Assembly: GCF_030272615.1 (NCBI RefSeq)
Contig: NC_081408.1
Location: forward strand, 308,526,450-308,590,449
DNA: 64,000 nucleotides
Reading direction: 5' to 3'
From: Cryptomeria japonica
Taxonomy: Eukaryota; Streptophyta; Pinopsida; Cupressales; Cupressaceae
The notes beneath the pieces are model-generated. The model was given only the letters and a program-made list of their open reading frames with translations. It had not been told where the DNA came from and did not search any database. Position 1 is the first letter of the stretch; each line of letters opens with the position of its first letter. Positions 10,405 through 23,271 of the stretch are shown here, piece by piece. The position numbers and the translations under genes were made by a program.

Positions 10405-11586
10405 CTACAAGTCATTAAGGTGCTCCAATACAACTCTTTCCATGCTAAACTAGATACATCACCTTCTTCTCGGATTCTCCTACATTCTATTGTTACTCTT
10501 TGCAACAAGTTTTGTATTGCATACATGTCCTTGTTGTATTCCACTTGTGTTTTCTCTTCGCATAACTCATATATCACTCCTCTTATTGGATCTTTTGACT
10601 ACCTACTCTACTTTCCTCTATCCAATATGTCTCATTATACATATATCAAGTTCTCTCTTATTGCTTCAATTTTCTCTAGTGCTAATATCAATTCCTTTTT
10701 ATTATCCCCCTTTTTACTTCACATTGCCTGATATAACCATTCTTGTTGTTTCTCTTATTACATATTTAATCACTCTTTCAATCACCATCATCTTCCAACT
10801 CCCTCCCATAAAATTAGAGTCACTTGAAAACTTATCATGCGAAGGTGACACTTGTGAGGGTGTTCTATATTTAGGTTTTTCTATTTACATCCATGCATTT
10901 TAAATGCATTATAACTATTAACCAATTTTTAAACCTTTTATTAGTAGTTCAAAGAAATTATATTTCACATCTAATTTTTTGTGCAGACTTAATTTTTTTG
11001 TTTGTAGTGCATTTAAAAGCTTCTTAATATTTTTCATTGTAATCAAATATTGTATCTTTATATACTTGACTCCCTATCACACACCATAGTTTATATTGTT
11101 GTTTTTTATGTCCTACTTGATCTCCATATCACTATTCTATATAGATATCCACATGAATATAATTGCAAATACAATTACTCTTCACATCCATTTAATCAAA
11201 TCTCCATCTCAAGAGGTGATAAGTGAAAGTACAAGGCAAATGAAATTCATTTTAGCTATTCGTGCAAAGTTCTCATGATAATAATGTTATTAACCTAAAA
11301 ATAATAATTCACTACCAATCTAGACCAATATTTCTCCATACTTCCATCTATTTCATATTTTATTTGATAGATCCACTCAAACCAAACTAATTTTATATTT
11401 TATTCCCAAAGGAAGAGAATTATTCCCAAGTATCATTCTTCATTAAAGAACTTGATTCGTCATCCATGGCTTCATTCTATTTTTAAATGCCACTATTCCA
11501 ATTGTAAGCTCAAGGATCTAATGTGATTGTAAGAAAGAAATGGGGTAACCTATGGAATTCAATTATTTGTAACAAGTTTCACATAG
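10405..11586. other. Unassigned AT-rich DNA
   Basis: No gene, RNA or repeat structure recognised. The longest open frames (137 and 122 residues, overlapping, + strand) are Leu/Ile/Ser-rich without motifs and look like chance frames in T-rich DNA. Confidence 0.5.
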
Positions 11587-11591
11587 ATTAC

Positions 11592-11921
11592 TGTTAGAGT
11601 TATCTTTTATTAGCTAATAATTATTTATTTAATTATTAGTCTATTATACTCTATGCTTAAGCTAAACTTAGGAATCTTATAATTCTTTAGGGTTTTCTAC
11701 TTTAGGGTTTCGAGTATCCTTTTATAAGGATTCTCTCTTTGTATTTTCATTAACAACTATAAATATTGAATTGCATTCTTGTTGCACAATCAATATGACT
11801 CCTCTTTTCTGGATCTCCGAATTCTGGCCTCCATGGCTATTTTGCTTCTCTCTTTCTATGACAGGTTTGCATGCAGGTGATCTTTGAGAGTTGTAGAGTT
11901 GATTTTTCCTCAACTCCAATA
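11592..11921 (+). repeat. Solo copia-type LTR (330 bp) with TSD ATTAC
   Basis: It starts TGTTAGAGTTATC and ends CTCCAATA (CA changed to TA), flanked by ATTAC at 11,587-11,591 and 11,922-11,926. A TATA-like ACTATAAATATTG is near 11,757. No internal region or second LTR is adjacent, so it is a solo LTR formed by LTR-LTR recombination. Confidence 0.75.
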
Positions 11922-11926
11922 ATTAC

Positions 11927-14373
11927 CAACAAGGGTGTTGATGTGTTTACCATGTTTTCTAAATCTATCATAATTATGAACAAGGAGAAAGTTTAGGTGG
12001 TGGAGATTTTTTCTGAAGAGGAGGATTCTCCTTATCATCATAGATAGAAAGATAATCCATGAGAATATAAGTAGAAGAATAATCTAATTACATGAGATTC
12101 TCACTAAATTTGGCACTTCTATTGATAATTAATATGTAGGAATTAGGATGAAGAAATTGATAACCCTATATATTTTTTAATTGCAAGGCCCAACCTTATT
12201 TGTGACTATTTTAACTCTTTTTTTTCTTGGTGGGTTTTATTATTGTTAGTTATCAAAATCTAATTAATGAATTGTGCAATGTTATTTTGTTGTGTGGTGG
12301 ATATCATTGGTAACATTGGTGAATCCTGTGGGTTACCCTTTCATTTTGTCTCATTCTTCAAAACACCATGTAAAAAATGTGTTTGCTATTGCTAAGAAAT
12401 TGCATGTTTGAGAGACCACTGGCTCTTGTATCTTATTACATGTTTTATTTTCTAATGATGCAAATGAATTTAAATGATAATGTCTTAGAAACTCTAAGTC
12501 ACTAAACTTATATTAAATATTTGATGTGGTTTATTTTATATTATCAAATTTAGATAGACAACTATCTTATCTAGTTAATGATTAAAATTGTTTACATGAG
12601 TCATCATATAATAAGTGGGTTTTCTTGAATAAGATATAAGGAATGATATTGTACTTAAATTTAGTCTAGTGAATTAGTAATATATTTTATTTCTCCTAAT
12701 GAGAATACCACCTATGAGTAGGACTAGGATCTATAAGTATTTTCAAAGTAGATCAAGAAGGTTGATAACCAATCATTTGCAAGTGTAAATGAAGGTACTA
12801 TATCTGGACTATAAGTAAACCTCTGGTGAGTAGAGGTGGTAAATTACATGTATTTAATATCTAGTTGAATGGTGATCCTTAAAAAATAAAATATTTCAAG
12901 ATAAATTAGGTAGAGTGGATAAATGATGAATTCAACTCTTATGGTTTTATCCTTCTTGAAGGTGGATTTGAAATACTATAGTAAAATGAGTGGAATATTA
13001 ATTTTATGAATTATCATCAATCGAATTATGAAATTTATCATTGTTAAATTATTTAACAATGTGATTAATTATGAGGATCTAACTATGCATAGATATTTAA
13101 ATATTATGGTGACTAATGTGAAGGAAATTAGTACCAAAGGGGGAAAATGGAGAACCATCAAAGCCTTTATTTAGATTGTTCACTTATTAATTTTTTAAGT
13201 TGTGATTTGATGTTTTAAAGAGTTAAATATTATGGTTTTTATATGTTCAAGATATCATTTGGGTCAAGTATAGTTTTATTTAATTTAAAAATCATATGTT
13301 AGGATGTGTATGTTCTATTAGGAATACAAGTTCCATTGATTTTTGTTTAAATTAATAAACATATTTAATCTGGTTCAAAATGTGTTATAAAATGTTAATT
13401 TTTTTTTATTTAAATGGTTTTACAAACATTAGTTAGGTAATTAAGAGTTAGGCACATTTTTTAAATTCATAACTTAGCATATAATTAAGTTTTGAACCCT
13501 TTTATTGTCATTTAATGTTTGAGGTGAAATGGGTATGTCCCATCATCCATTCCATCCTCTAGGTTATAGATAACGTTTCTTATCCTCCCATGACCCACCC
13601 ATTAGTGGGGACACATGGAGGCTCTTCTTGAAAATAAATTTTCCAGGTGGAGACAATTGAAAGCAGTTTAAGGTTCGAGGTTCCCATATGGTTACCTCAC
13701 ACATATGTGAGAAAAGGAAATAAAATTTTCATGAGATCTAATATAGAGGTGACAAGTGTCAAACTCACATTCAAGGATGGAGGGGTTAGTTTTTAATTTA
13801 TTTTCTTTTTGTAAATGTGAAAATGGTTTTTGAGTCAAATTCTAATTCTCTATGTTGTCTCATGATTTCATTTTTGGGTTCGGTTTTAAGAGGAGAGAAA
13901 TCTTATGGGTTTGAAAAAAGAAGAAAATAGGGATGATTGTAAGAAAATGGGAGATCGGGTGGAGCACAACATTGATAAGGAAGGAGGATTCATCCTTACA
14001 ACTAATATAGATAGATAAATCCTCCCAAATCCATTTTACTATTGATGTGATGTTTGTGAATACATTTATTTGTGTTTAAAATATTTGTTAAAATGACTTG
14101 TGAATTTTATTTTGAGATTTTTTTTTGTGAAAATAGTAATTTTGATGGTTATGAACTTTTTGGCTGGAAATGGTTTGTCAATATAGTAGTTCCATTACAT
14201 TTAATGGGTTATGTTATAGAATAAATATGTCATGAGATTATTTAGTAACTTTGAATTTTTTAGTGGGTTTCATGGGTATATGATTTTCTTGTTTTAATGC
14301 TATATATGGGTTGTTTTCTATTATGTATGTTAGGTTTTGAACTATTTTGTTTGCTCAATAGATGACTCTATTG
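11927..14373. other. Unassigned AT-rich DNA
   Basis: No ORF over about 60 residues and no recognisable motif on either strand. It may hold very old element remnants, but nothing could be assigned. Confidence 0.45.
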
Positions 14374-15533
14374 GTTGAAAATTTTGCAAACTAGGAGAAT
14401 TTACAAAATTGTAGTTTCAACCATAGGAAAATGAGATTAATCTCTCCTAATTTCTAACGGAAGGCTCCCCTGTGATTCACTACTCTACCTCTCTAAAAAA
14501 AGATACAAGTTTCAGCTTCTAATCTAATTTGGGCAGTACATCATCCTATCCTCTTTTTTTAGAGATAGATGTTATCCTTTTCCTCTTTTTTTAGGAAATC
14601 ATTTACAAAATAGAGAAGCAATAATTCTTACAATTTTACTGTTACAAATTAACTTAGAAAGCAAGAATGATAAAATATGGATAAGGAAAGAAGCAAAGTT
14701 TCTATAAAGGCACAAATTCCTTTGTTGCTTCTCCAGGACAAGAAAGAGTGCTTAAGCTCAAAGTCTTAAAAACTCACTGTTGTCCTATCAACCTTTTTAC
14801 AAATACTTTTGTAACCTAATGCACAAAGTCTTCAATCTGACACCTAATTACACTTTTGATAATATTTTTCTGAAATGATAATATGAAGCTCAAAGTCTTC
14901 AAGTTATGATTTCCTTTTCCAAGATAACACAATAAAGTACAAAGTCTTCAAGTTGCTACCTTACTATATATTTCGGCTGACTTTAACTTGAAAATACCAA
15001 TTTGAAGCACAAAGTCTTCAAAATGATATCACAATCACCAATTCCCAATTCTATTAAGAAGAGTCAAAATATGACACAAAGTTCACAAATTAATAATTGC
15101 CTCTACACTTTAACAATATTCTCTCAACACACCTTTACTTGAGCAAAATAAGAATTTATAATGAAAATGACATAAGAACACTGTCACCATAAACAACAAA
15201 TGAATCCAACACAAATTCAGGATGCCAAAGCTTTCTTCTTATTTCATCAAGTTTGTAAACTGGCAATAGGAACACAAAGTTTCAAATTTGCTCTTCACTT
15301 TGGCAAAGTTTTGGCATATAGATTAAAGATTCTAGATAGAAATTACAATAAGCAACCTCATATATATAGGAGAGGTGCGTTGAGAACAACTAGGAAAAAC
15401 TATGACTAATTCAAAGAATATTCTTAATTGACTTTGGACTCGTGCATTACCTAGGTGTAAAAATGACACTTGAAGTGTCAAAGTCTTATTCAAAAATGCA
15501 TCTACTATGAAAAATAGTAAGTGTCTCTTGACA
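14374..15533 (-). repeat. 3' LTR of element D
   Basis: On the - strand it starts TGTCAAGAGACACTTAC at 15,533 after the tract ATCAAAATGGAG (15,534-15,546). A TATA-like CCTATATATATGAGG lies near 15,360. The low-coordinate end (TTTTCAACCA near 14,374) is a guess because no second copy is present. The short + strand ORF at 15,200-15,409 lies within it and is a chance frame. Confidence 0.55.
14748..15085 (-). repeat. Degenerate ~62-bp repeats with AAAGTCTTCAA core
   Basis: Copies of GCACAAAGTCTTCAA (or GCTC/GTAC variants) occur near 14,757, 14,825, 14,890, 14,940 and 15,007, and a weaker one near 15,075. The units between are strongly diverged. They lie in the transcribed part of the D LTR. Confidence 0.7.
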
Positions 15534-15570
15534 CTCCATTTTGATCCCGCTTCATGAATTCCTCAAACTT

Positions 15571-17041
15571 TTATAGAATTTCTTTCATATATTCTTGATC
15601 AAGCCCCTTAGTGTGACTTGTGATGACCTTGACCCAGGTGATAAAATCTTCGAGGCTCATGTAGCATTTCTTGTGCTTTTTCAGAAGTGAGGCTAGATCA
15701 TTCAAATTTACTTGGATATCTATCAACTTATTAATTGAGTACAATGAAAAATCTTGCTTGTCAACCTCTTCACCAATTAGCACACTGAATTCTTTGATAA
15801 TAGCATCCTCATGAAAGGGGTTTCTGATTCTCATCAAGGAAAGTACAAGGAAGGGTTGATATCTTCTCGATGATATCTTTCCCTTTATCATTACACTATT
15901 TTAGTGCTTTCCTCAAATCTTTGATAAGCATCTCTATTGTCTTCATTTGATGTTCCAATATTTCCCTTTGCTCAATATACATATCCCTTGAAGGGATCAC
16001 TCCATTATCAACTAGAACATCCAATTATAAATCCTCTAACTTCAACCATGAGTCAAAGTCCTTCTCATGTGCTTCCAATTCATTTGAAAATAAACTTAAA
16101 GTTTTATCAATTTCAATTTTTACTTCCTTCAAGTTGTTTACAAGAGTAGCTATTGAATATAGGAGATGAGTTCCTTGGCTCAACATTATATCCTTCCATT
16201 TGCTAATTGTTCTTCCATGAGAATTAACTTGTTCAACTTGTTTAATGATTTGTTCATCCACTGAAGAAGTGACCATCTCAACTACCTCTGATGATTTGGT
16301 AATCTTGATCAAGAATTTTGTGAGTTGATCATCTCATTTCTTCAAGTTATCTTTCTCAACTTTCTCTTCATTGAACATTGTCACAAGATGTTGGAAAGAA
16401 GTTTGAGAATGTTCAACTATACCTTCATGTGTTTGTTTGCACAAATCAATTCTTTTAATAACACAACCAACAGACTGTACTTTACCCAAGTCTGTGTCCA
16501 GAGAAGGAATTGGCATTTATACATACTTGTTCTTTGATTGATCTATTCTCAATATGACAGTCTTGGCCTTCTTAGTGATATTGGGATTAACAAGTACCAA
16601 TAGACTAAAATAAAACTCTTCTGGAGGGATGGCTTGCTTCTTTCTCTTAGGAGTGTTAGACACTATCCAGGGTAGCTAAGGTGTGTCGTCATCGACTCCA
16701 GTAGTCAACACTTGTGTTTCCAACTCCTGAGATTGAACACTTGTAGTAACAATAGGTGGAGTCGAGGTAACAATGACAGGTGGATTTGGAGTAGCACCAA
16801 CTTGGGGAGGAGCTTGGGTTTCTGACATGAATTTATCAGAATATTCCAACATGGAAGAAGTAACCTCAGACAAATTGGGAAAGAAAAATGCATCAAGGTT
16901 GTCATGAGATGTATCAAGGGTAGATTCACTTGTGGAAGTAGAGGGGATAGCATAAATTTTAGTATCTTGTGACAAAAATGACACAGTAGGACCTAAATGA
17001 ATAGTATCTATAACTAGGACTAAAGTAGTACTTGTGATATC
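15571..17041 (-). pseudogene. Element D ORF, C-terminal half (S/T-rich linker and coiled coil)
   Basis: This continues the ORF that starts at 27,763, after the element C insertion. It begins FDITSTTLVLVIDTI, has a Ser/Thr/Pro-rich stretch (TPNPPVIVTSTPPIVTTS), a basic patch (TPKRKKQ), then about 300 residues with heptad-like Leu/Ile/Val and Glu/Lys typical of coiled coils. A few in-frame stops separate open pieces of 60-170 residues. I do not recognise the family. There is no enzymatic signature. It ends at the polypurine tract, as expected for the last ORF of an LTR element. Confidence 0.5.
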
Positions 17042-17046
17042 AAATG

Positions 17047-18171
17047 TGTTGAAATCAATGAACACTAAGAGGGGGGGGTGAATTAGTGTTCTACAATTAA
17101 TAACTTCCTTAACCTGATTGTTCAACCACCAGATGCAAATGAATAAAATCAAAGTGCAAAAACTAAATGCAAACAACCACAAAACCATAACACTATAATT
17201 TTTACGTGAAAACTCAGAAAGGGAAAAACCACGGTGGGATTGAGACCCACAATATTATAACACTGTGATTAGGAGTATGATAATATTACAAGAGGGGAAT
17301 GCACATGCATTCAGGCACACTTCCTAGACCTCAATTACAAAAGAGGGCTACAACCTGGAGGATGGCTCACTACCTTACAAAGATTACAAATGATAACTGA
17401 TTGAATGAACTAATGAGTAGAATCTACAAATGCCAAAATGCAGTTTTGGCTAAGCACAAAAGGTATTCTTTCACTATTCTATCTCTCTGCTCTGTTTTGT
17501 TGGTCTGTCATATACCAGAGCACAAAAAAATTCAATCACACACATAAAAATTTGCACATTCGCTCATACAATCTTCACACACTCACATCTCATACCAAGA
17601 TACTCAAATGAATCGCTCATATATCTGCACCATCAAAATAAATCAATTCTATGTCGGTCCCAAAAACCGCATAACATGCAACATGAAATGTGTAACCATA
17701 AGTCGGCTCAATCCGATTACAATCCATATGCAGACCCAAAAAATTTGATAATAAGATTCACACATGTCGGCTCGACCACCTCAAACTCAAAATCAATCAG
17801 TGAAATCAACCTAAAGATTATGCATAACACGTTACATCAAAATAACCTTGTTCTTCCTGAATTACCGAATACCAGATCTTTAATCTTGCATGAGAATCGA
17901 TACCAGAGACTAGGATTGCGAATTAATTTGTCTCGAACATCTAATCAACTAAATATTTTGCCACAACCAAAATGGATTTATGCTAAATGTACTCATACTC
18001 TGTAGTATACTGTATTCCACATTCCAGACTTAAGAAAAAATGAATATCAAACTTCTGGTAGAACAATTATGCATATACCATATGTGATATCTGATCTAAG
18101 TTGCCATCAATGACAACCCATAAACATTCCTCATGCATTAATCTCTATCGGTACAAAGTTTCTTGCCAACA
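17047..18171 (-). repeat. 3' LTR of element C
   Basis: Plus-strand ends are TGTTGAAATCAATGAAC and TTTCTTGCCAACA. It aligns along its length with 23,272-24,408, with many transitions and small indels, so the insertion is old. Confidence 0.9.
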
Positions 18172-18186
18172 ATCCCCCCCCTTGGA
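18172..18186 (-). other. Polypurine tract of element C
   Basis: On the - strand CCAAGGGGGGGGAT stands directly before TGTTGGCAAG, the 3' LTR start. Confidence 0.85.
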
Positions 18187-18459
18187 ATTGATGGCAACAC
18201 TTGATGAAAAATAACACTGTCACTGCAAAACTTCAAAATTGAAACAACTTAATCAAATCAACAACTAAACAAGCTCCCCCTCAGAATATAAATCATTTTT
18301 CATTCCTCTCTCTCCCCCTTTGACATCAATGGCAAAGGTAGGTATCCGCCAAAGTTTATATACAAGGGTATACTCAATAACTTATAAAAATTTAAAAATG
18401 TCTAAAAAAATGGTCTTCAAGGACTACAGGTGATCATTCCAACCTTTGTTAAGGTTCTA

Positions 18460-21400
18460 AAAAATATTTATCAGAGCACTAAATAGATAAGCATGCCTCT
18501 TCTCCTCTAAGATCTATCAGAACACTCTTATTTAGAGCATCTATAGCATCTTGTTGACTGCTGAGGAAAGTGTCCAATCAGGGAGTGATTAAATTCCTTA
18601 GTTCTCCCACTCTCCCAACTACTCTATCTTTTTCTTGATTAAGGCTCTTGATTTTGTCAAGTAGAGCCATCACCTGAGCTTCATATTTACTAGCAAAAAA
18701 TGATTGGGGTGCATAGGATTGAGAAATACTGGCTAGCTGCCCTTCACATTCCTTGATCTTCTTATCAATTTCAGTTGTGAACTTAGGAAAAAGAAGACAT
18801 GACTTGTATATCTTACCGCCTTCATCTAGTGCCCCTGAATAGTCTTCAAACTAGAAATAAAACTAACCCTATCACCTTCAACCATTTTCAAAATCATCCT
18901 TAACCATATAACATTGAATTGGCTAAGAACCTTCCCTTCTACAACTTTTTCTAAAGATACAAAATGAGAATCTACTACTTTTAACATGCCTCTTAGCTTA
19001 CTAAAGGGTGAGTCTACTGAATCTTTCTTAAAAGATGGCATAATTTTCTCCAACATATTTGAGCCATAGATATGAGCTCTTTGTCCTTAGAGTGATACTT
19101 CAATAAGTCTTCACTCGCTTTGGTCTGTGCAAGTGTTGCAAGCTTGAGTGCTTGGACCAAAGATAGAGAGTTAAGATCTATAGGCCCTTTGGTGAGATCT
19201 GTGTCATTGATAATCTAGTTTCCCTTGTCAATAATGTCTCTTGCTGCTAGAACCTATTCAATCTTATCTCCATCCTTCTCCTTCTTTGCCTTCTCCACTT
19301 CTTCACCTTTTTTAGGATCCTCTCCCTTTTCATCATCAACCTCCTCAACTTCCTTTTATGATTCAACAATGGTTACCGGTGGAGTTTGATTAGTTTCATC
19401 GGAGTCTATAACCTTATGATTATCAGTATTATCTTCTGCAACTGCATCTTTCTCATTTTCCTACTCATCTAGAATGAAGGTATCATCCTGTACATGCACT
19501 TCCGAGGGGGTGTCATCTTTTACCGATTTATCTCATACCTATTTTCTTCCAAAAATTGTTTCAAAATTACTTATGTTTCCTTAGCCACTTCATCTACCTT
19601 TTCGAGCATGATCTTATTAACTCTGATTTTACTTCTACATTTGGTCTTAGAATTCTTAAGGAGTCTATCAACTTCACTCTTACAAATTATAGAACACAAG
19701 TTAACCAATACATATTCTTTTATTCTTTCATCTTCTAAACTCATTGTATGCCTTCTCGCATCCAAAATTTCATATAAACCCTTCAAAATCATTGATGATA
19801 ATTCTATCAGGGCTTTTCTATATACATTCATGTATTCTACAATGACTTCTTCTATTTCTCTTTTATCATTCTCATCACAATTCTCATAATATTCAGATAT
19901 ATGCGTCAAATTCCCTTCCTTTACTACTTCATCAACTATCTCACCTAATGTGATGGGCAACACAATAGAGTAATTACCTTCTAGCTTTCCAGACTTTAGA
20001 GCTTCATCAAGTTCAGACTTGGGCTTCTTTCTAGGTCGAGATCTTCCAGATTGTTCAACTCTAACTTTTTTCTTTTTGCTTGGTTGACCTTCACCGAATG
20101 GTGGCTTCTTGACTACCCTCGTAGAGGTAGTAGTCTTCTTCACTTCCCTCACCATTTCATCATATTTTCTCTTTTTTTCTGCAGTGGCTGCCACATAGAC
20201 TCTCTCAGGCTTCCCTTTCTTCCTCTTCTCTACTCCACCGAATGATTTGGTTTGAGGCTTAAGTGGAGGGACATGTTTTTGAGCGCTAGAGGAAGGTGTT
20301 GACTTGGTTTTACTTGGCTTAGGAGAGTCACTGGTTTAGTCTTCTTGGCTTTGACCATGTCCTCCTCTTTCAAGTTGTTCTATTCTTAGGCCTTGCAGAT
20401 AACTTCCTTTGTTATTCCCATATCTTCGATGAGTTATTGTACTTATTTCCTCACTCTCTTCTACATATCGGGCTTGGTGAATTGAGAATGAAAACTTAAG
20501 CTTTTATCTTTATAAGTTCCAAATCTTTCTTCCCTTTTATCCACTAGTTTTTTCAAAAGATGTTGAGCATACATATCAAGAGTATTAGCATCAACTTCAT
20601 ACCCCATGGGAATTATCCATACTGTTCTTGGTTCTACGACCTCCATGTGGCATTAGTCAATATCCACCATGAAGCATATGGTGTCCTCATACTTCTCTAA
20701 AATCTCCTTCGGGATCCTTTCCCTGTTCTGCTTTATGCCTTGGAAGGATTTGAAATAACCCCACAGGATAGATTCTCATGCTTGAGCATCTCCTAATCCT
20801 TGTAAGGCTTCCTTGATCTGCACTGCCACCGGTTTGTCATATGCCCATTGAATTTTACCTATACTAGAGATATCCTTCATGAAAGAGAAGGCCAAATAAA
20901 TAATCAAAGTTCCAAACTTAAAAACATGCTTCTTATCTTGCTTAATCTTCTTCAAATTGTTCATAAGTTCGCTCAGAAGTACTCTACACAAGTCATACAA
21001 CTTGTTCCTCTTCAGAATTTGATAGGCTGCATATATTGTCATATCGAAGATAAAGTTATCTCTGCTAGATTGATATACCTTGTAAGCCATTACCATGGAT
21101 GTGAATCTCACATCATACTCAATAATGTCACTAATTGTCATCGATCTGCTATCATGCTAGGAACTAATTACCTTTGTCACGATTGTGTTCTTCACATTCC
21201 TCAGACCGGGGACTTCATTGGTTGCATTCAAACATGTCATGGCTTGGATAGAATTATTAGTGACCTTGTATGGTTTATCAATCCATATAAATTCATCATG
21301 GACCTTGCTCAAAATGTACCTAACCCATTTGGTTCATCGAAAACTAGAAAGTTGACAAACTGAATGAAACCCTTATCCTTCAGAGATTTCAAATTTGGTT

Positions 21401-21659
21401 TTACATTGCCCATACTGTCTATCATATGCTTTGTGTAAAAAGAGAGCATTTCAACATTTCCAAGCTCCTCAATATTGCAGTGGATATATGCCCTAATGTC
21501 TTCAACATGCAATACTTCGTATGGAACAGATGAGAATGTGCCATTCGAATCATCTTCCATTGATTTGTAAGGATGTTTCTTTAATGTCAGCCTTGCCCTA
21601 TCAGTCATCTCAACAACTAATAGATTCGTCACACCAAAACCAAAAGATTCCATTACCAA
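18460..21659 (-). pseudogene. Element C accessory ORF (helical domain, basic linker, coiled coil)
   Basis: A long decayed frame downstream of the zinc knuckles. The N-terminal ~400 residues (21,659-20,461) look globular and helical (DVRFTSMVMAYKVYQSS, FKFGTLIIYLAFSFMK). A strongly basic linker follows near 20,190-19,990 (KKRKYDEMVREVKK, QPSKKKKVRVEQ), a possible nuclear localisation signal. Then come a Glu-rich helical stretch (19,960-19,571) and a coiled coil to about 18,460. Frameshifts and stops break it. The N-domain faintly recalls the 'putative plant transposon protein' domain that rides on plant retroelements; that is unverified. The layout parallels the D ORF and the LINE1 extra ORF. 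Confidence 0.5.
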
Positions 21660-22148
21660 AATCTAGGTTATGAACAAAATAGCTCGAACTCAGAAAATAC
21701 CTTTTTGACTTCAACTGGATGCAAGAAATCTTTGCTGAATCCTTGCAAGCTCTTTTTTAGCTGCACAATCTTCTTTTCCACACTCTTCTTCTGTTTTGAT
21801 TCAATCACAATGTGAGAAATGAATTTTAAAATTCCTTTTTATCTTTCGAATACCTAACTTTAAGGTGCAATAAATGCTCAACCCTAAAGTTCTCTCGGAT
21901 GCCCTGAATCTCATGAACGTTATACTGAAGCATCAAATTCGCATCAAATCTTTTGGACAACTCTCAGGATCATCTGCAACCTTCCATAACCAGTTACAGA
22001 TCTCAGAAAGGGGGTTTTAAGGATTTGCATAAAAAGATTCGCCTTAAGGCCAAATGCCTTAGTTACCGAATGAGGTTCCAACACCAGAATCAAGTGTGGA
22101 CCCATTTACTGCATTTGAATCATCCTTTTTAACCCACATCTTCTTGTG

Positions 22149-22720
22149 CTACTCTTTGATCTCTTCAACCTTCACTTTTCCCTTTTCATCTGCTTTGTTC
22201 TTATCTGGTGGAGCATTCTTGCTTACATTATTGCTTCTACAATATTTTGCAATATGACTGGATTTGTTGCAAGTATAACAAACAATGTTCTTTCTTTGAT
22301 TAGGCTCGAAATTACCTTGATTTCCCTTTGATCTGCATTGGTTAGCAATATGTCCAAATCTTCCACAAGCACAACATCTTATATTCCTCCTATTTACCAT
22401 ACTTCTATATTCAACTAACTTATGAACATATTTATTGCAATTGAAACATTGTCTGGAGAATGTTGAGTTATTCTAATTAGCTCTATTTCTGCATTGACTC
22501 GCCATATAATCAAATTTATTGCAAGCAAAACATTTACCATTGAATTTATAAGCATTAGGTTGTCTTACCAAAGGTTTCTTGTTCTTCTGATGATTGCTTT
22601 GACCAGATCTGGAGCTTTCTCCTTTCTCAAATCCAAGTACTCCCATATCACCTTTATTCTTTTGACTTTTCAACAGCTCATACAGCTTATCTGAGCTAGC
22701 ATTGAATTTTTCTTTGTACT
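22149..22720 (-). pseudogene. Gag-like region with four CCHC zinc knuckles (element C)
   Basis: Four C-x2-C-x4-H-x4-C units lie in a row: 22,491-22,532 (CFACNKFDYMASQC, His changed to Tyr), 22,407-22,448 (CFNCNKYVHKLVEY, last Cys changed to Tyr), 22,335-22,376 (CCACGRFGHIANQC, intact) and 22,239-22,280 (CYTCNKSSHIAKYC, intact). Copia gag usually has one. The knuckles bind RNA during packaging. Both lost ligands fit transitions (CAT to TAT, TGT to TAT). Upstream to 23,250 a decayed Glu/Lys-rich coiled-coil reading replaces a recognisable capsid domain. Confidence 0.8.
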
Positions 22721-23257
22721 CATTAGCAATTGTAAGTTCATCTCTCAGAATTATGATTTATCTTTCAAGTTCTTTCTCATTATTCTGGGACTGTATCAAT
22801 TCAAGCTTTAGTAGGTCATTTTCATGATTCAATCTGCAACATTCATCAGATATATCCTCCAATGACTAAGTCAGACTTTCTTCATTTTTCTTCATGTCTT
22901 CAATCTCCTTTGCCAGCTTCATCATAATGGATTATATTTCATTCTTTAGGAATACATTATCTCTAGCACGTTTTTCACATTCATCTATCTTGTCTTGATT
23001 ATCAATGCATTGCTCTTATTTTGCCTTGAGTTTGTCCATCGGTTCCTTTCTCTTCTCTCTGGATGTGTTCACTTGTTCTTTCAATTACTCAATGAAATTT
23101 TCAGCATCACTCAAATTTCTTCTCAAGTTAAACTTGCTTCTTTCCTTTCTGCATCTAGGTCTTCAAGTGCCACATTAAGTTTTCTCTATAAACTGGAGTC
23201 CATTGATTCAATCTCCCAGATCTTCCTCAAGTTGTTAGGCCTCCTTGGAGGAACTAG

Positions 23258-23269
23258 GCTCCGATACCA
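23258..23269 (-). other. Primer-binding site of element C
   Basis: On the - strand TGGTATCGGAGC follows the 5' LTR end (...TTCCAACA) after two bases. It matches the 3' end complement of initiator tRNA-Met, the usual copia primer. Confidence 0.9.
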
Positions 23270-23271
23270 AT

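Noticed and set aside
10363-10903. Overlapping + strand ORFs of 122 and 137 residues with hydrophobic stretches
   Set aside because: Two overlapping frames of equal quality in T/C-rich DNA, with no start context or family motif; composition explains the hydrophobicity.
12400-13150. Possible decayed copia RT reading
   Set aside because: Peptides such as VYFILSNLDRQLSYLV recall copia only by composition; no YVDD or neighbouring motif was found.
20848-21363. 171-residue + strand ORF
   Set aside because: Antisense to the element C accessory ORF, whose reading continues across neighbouring pieces.
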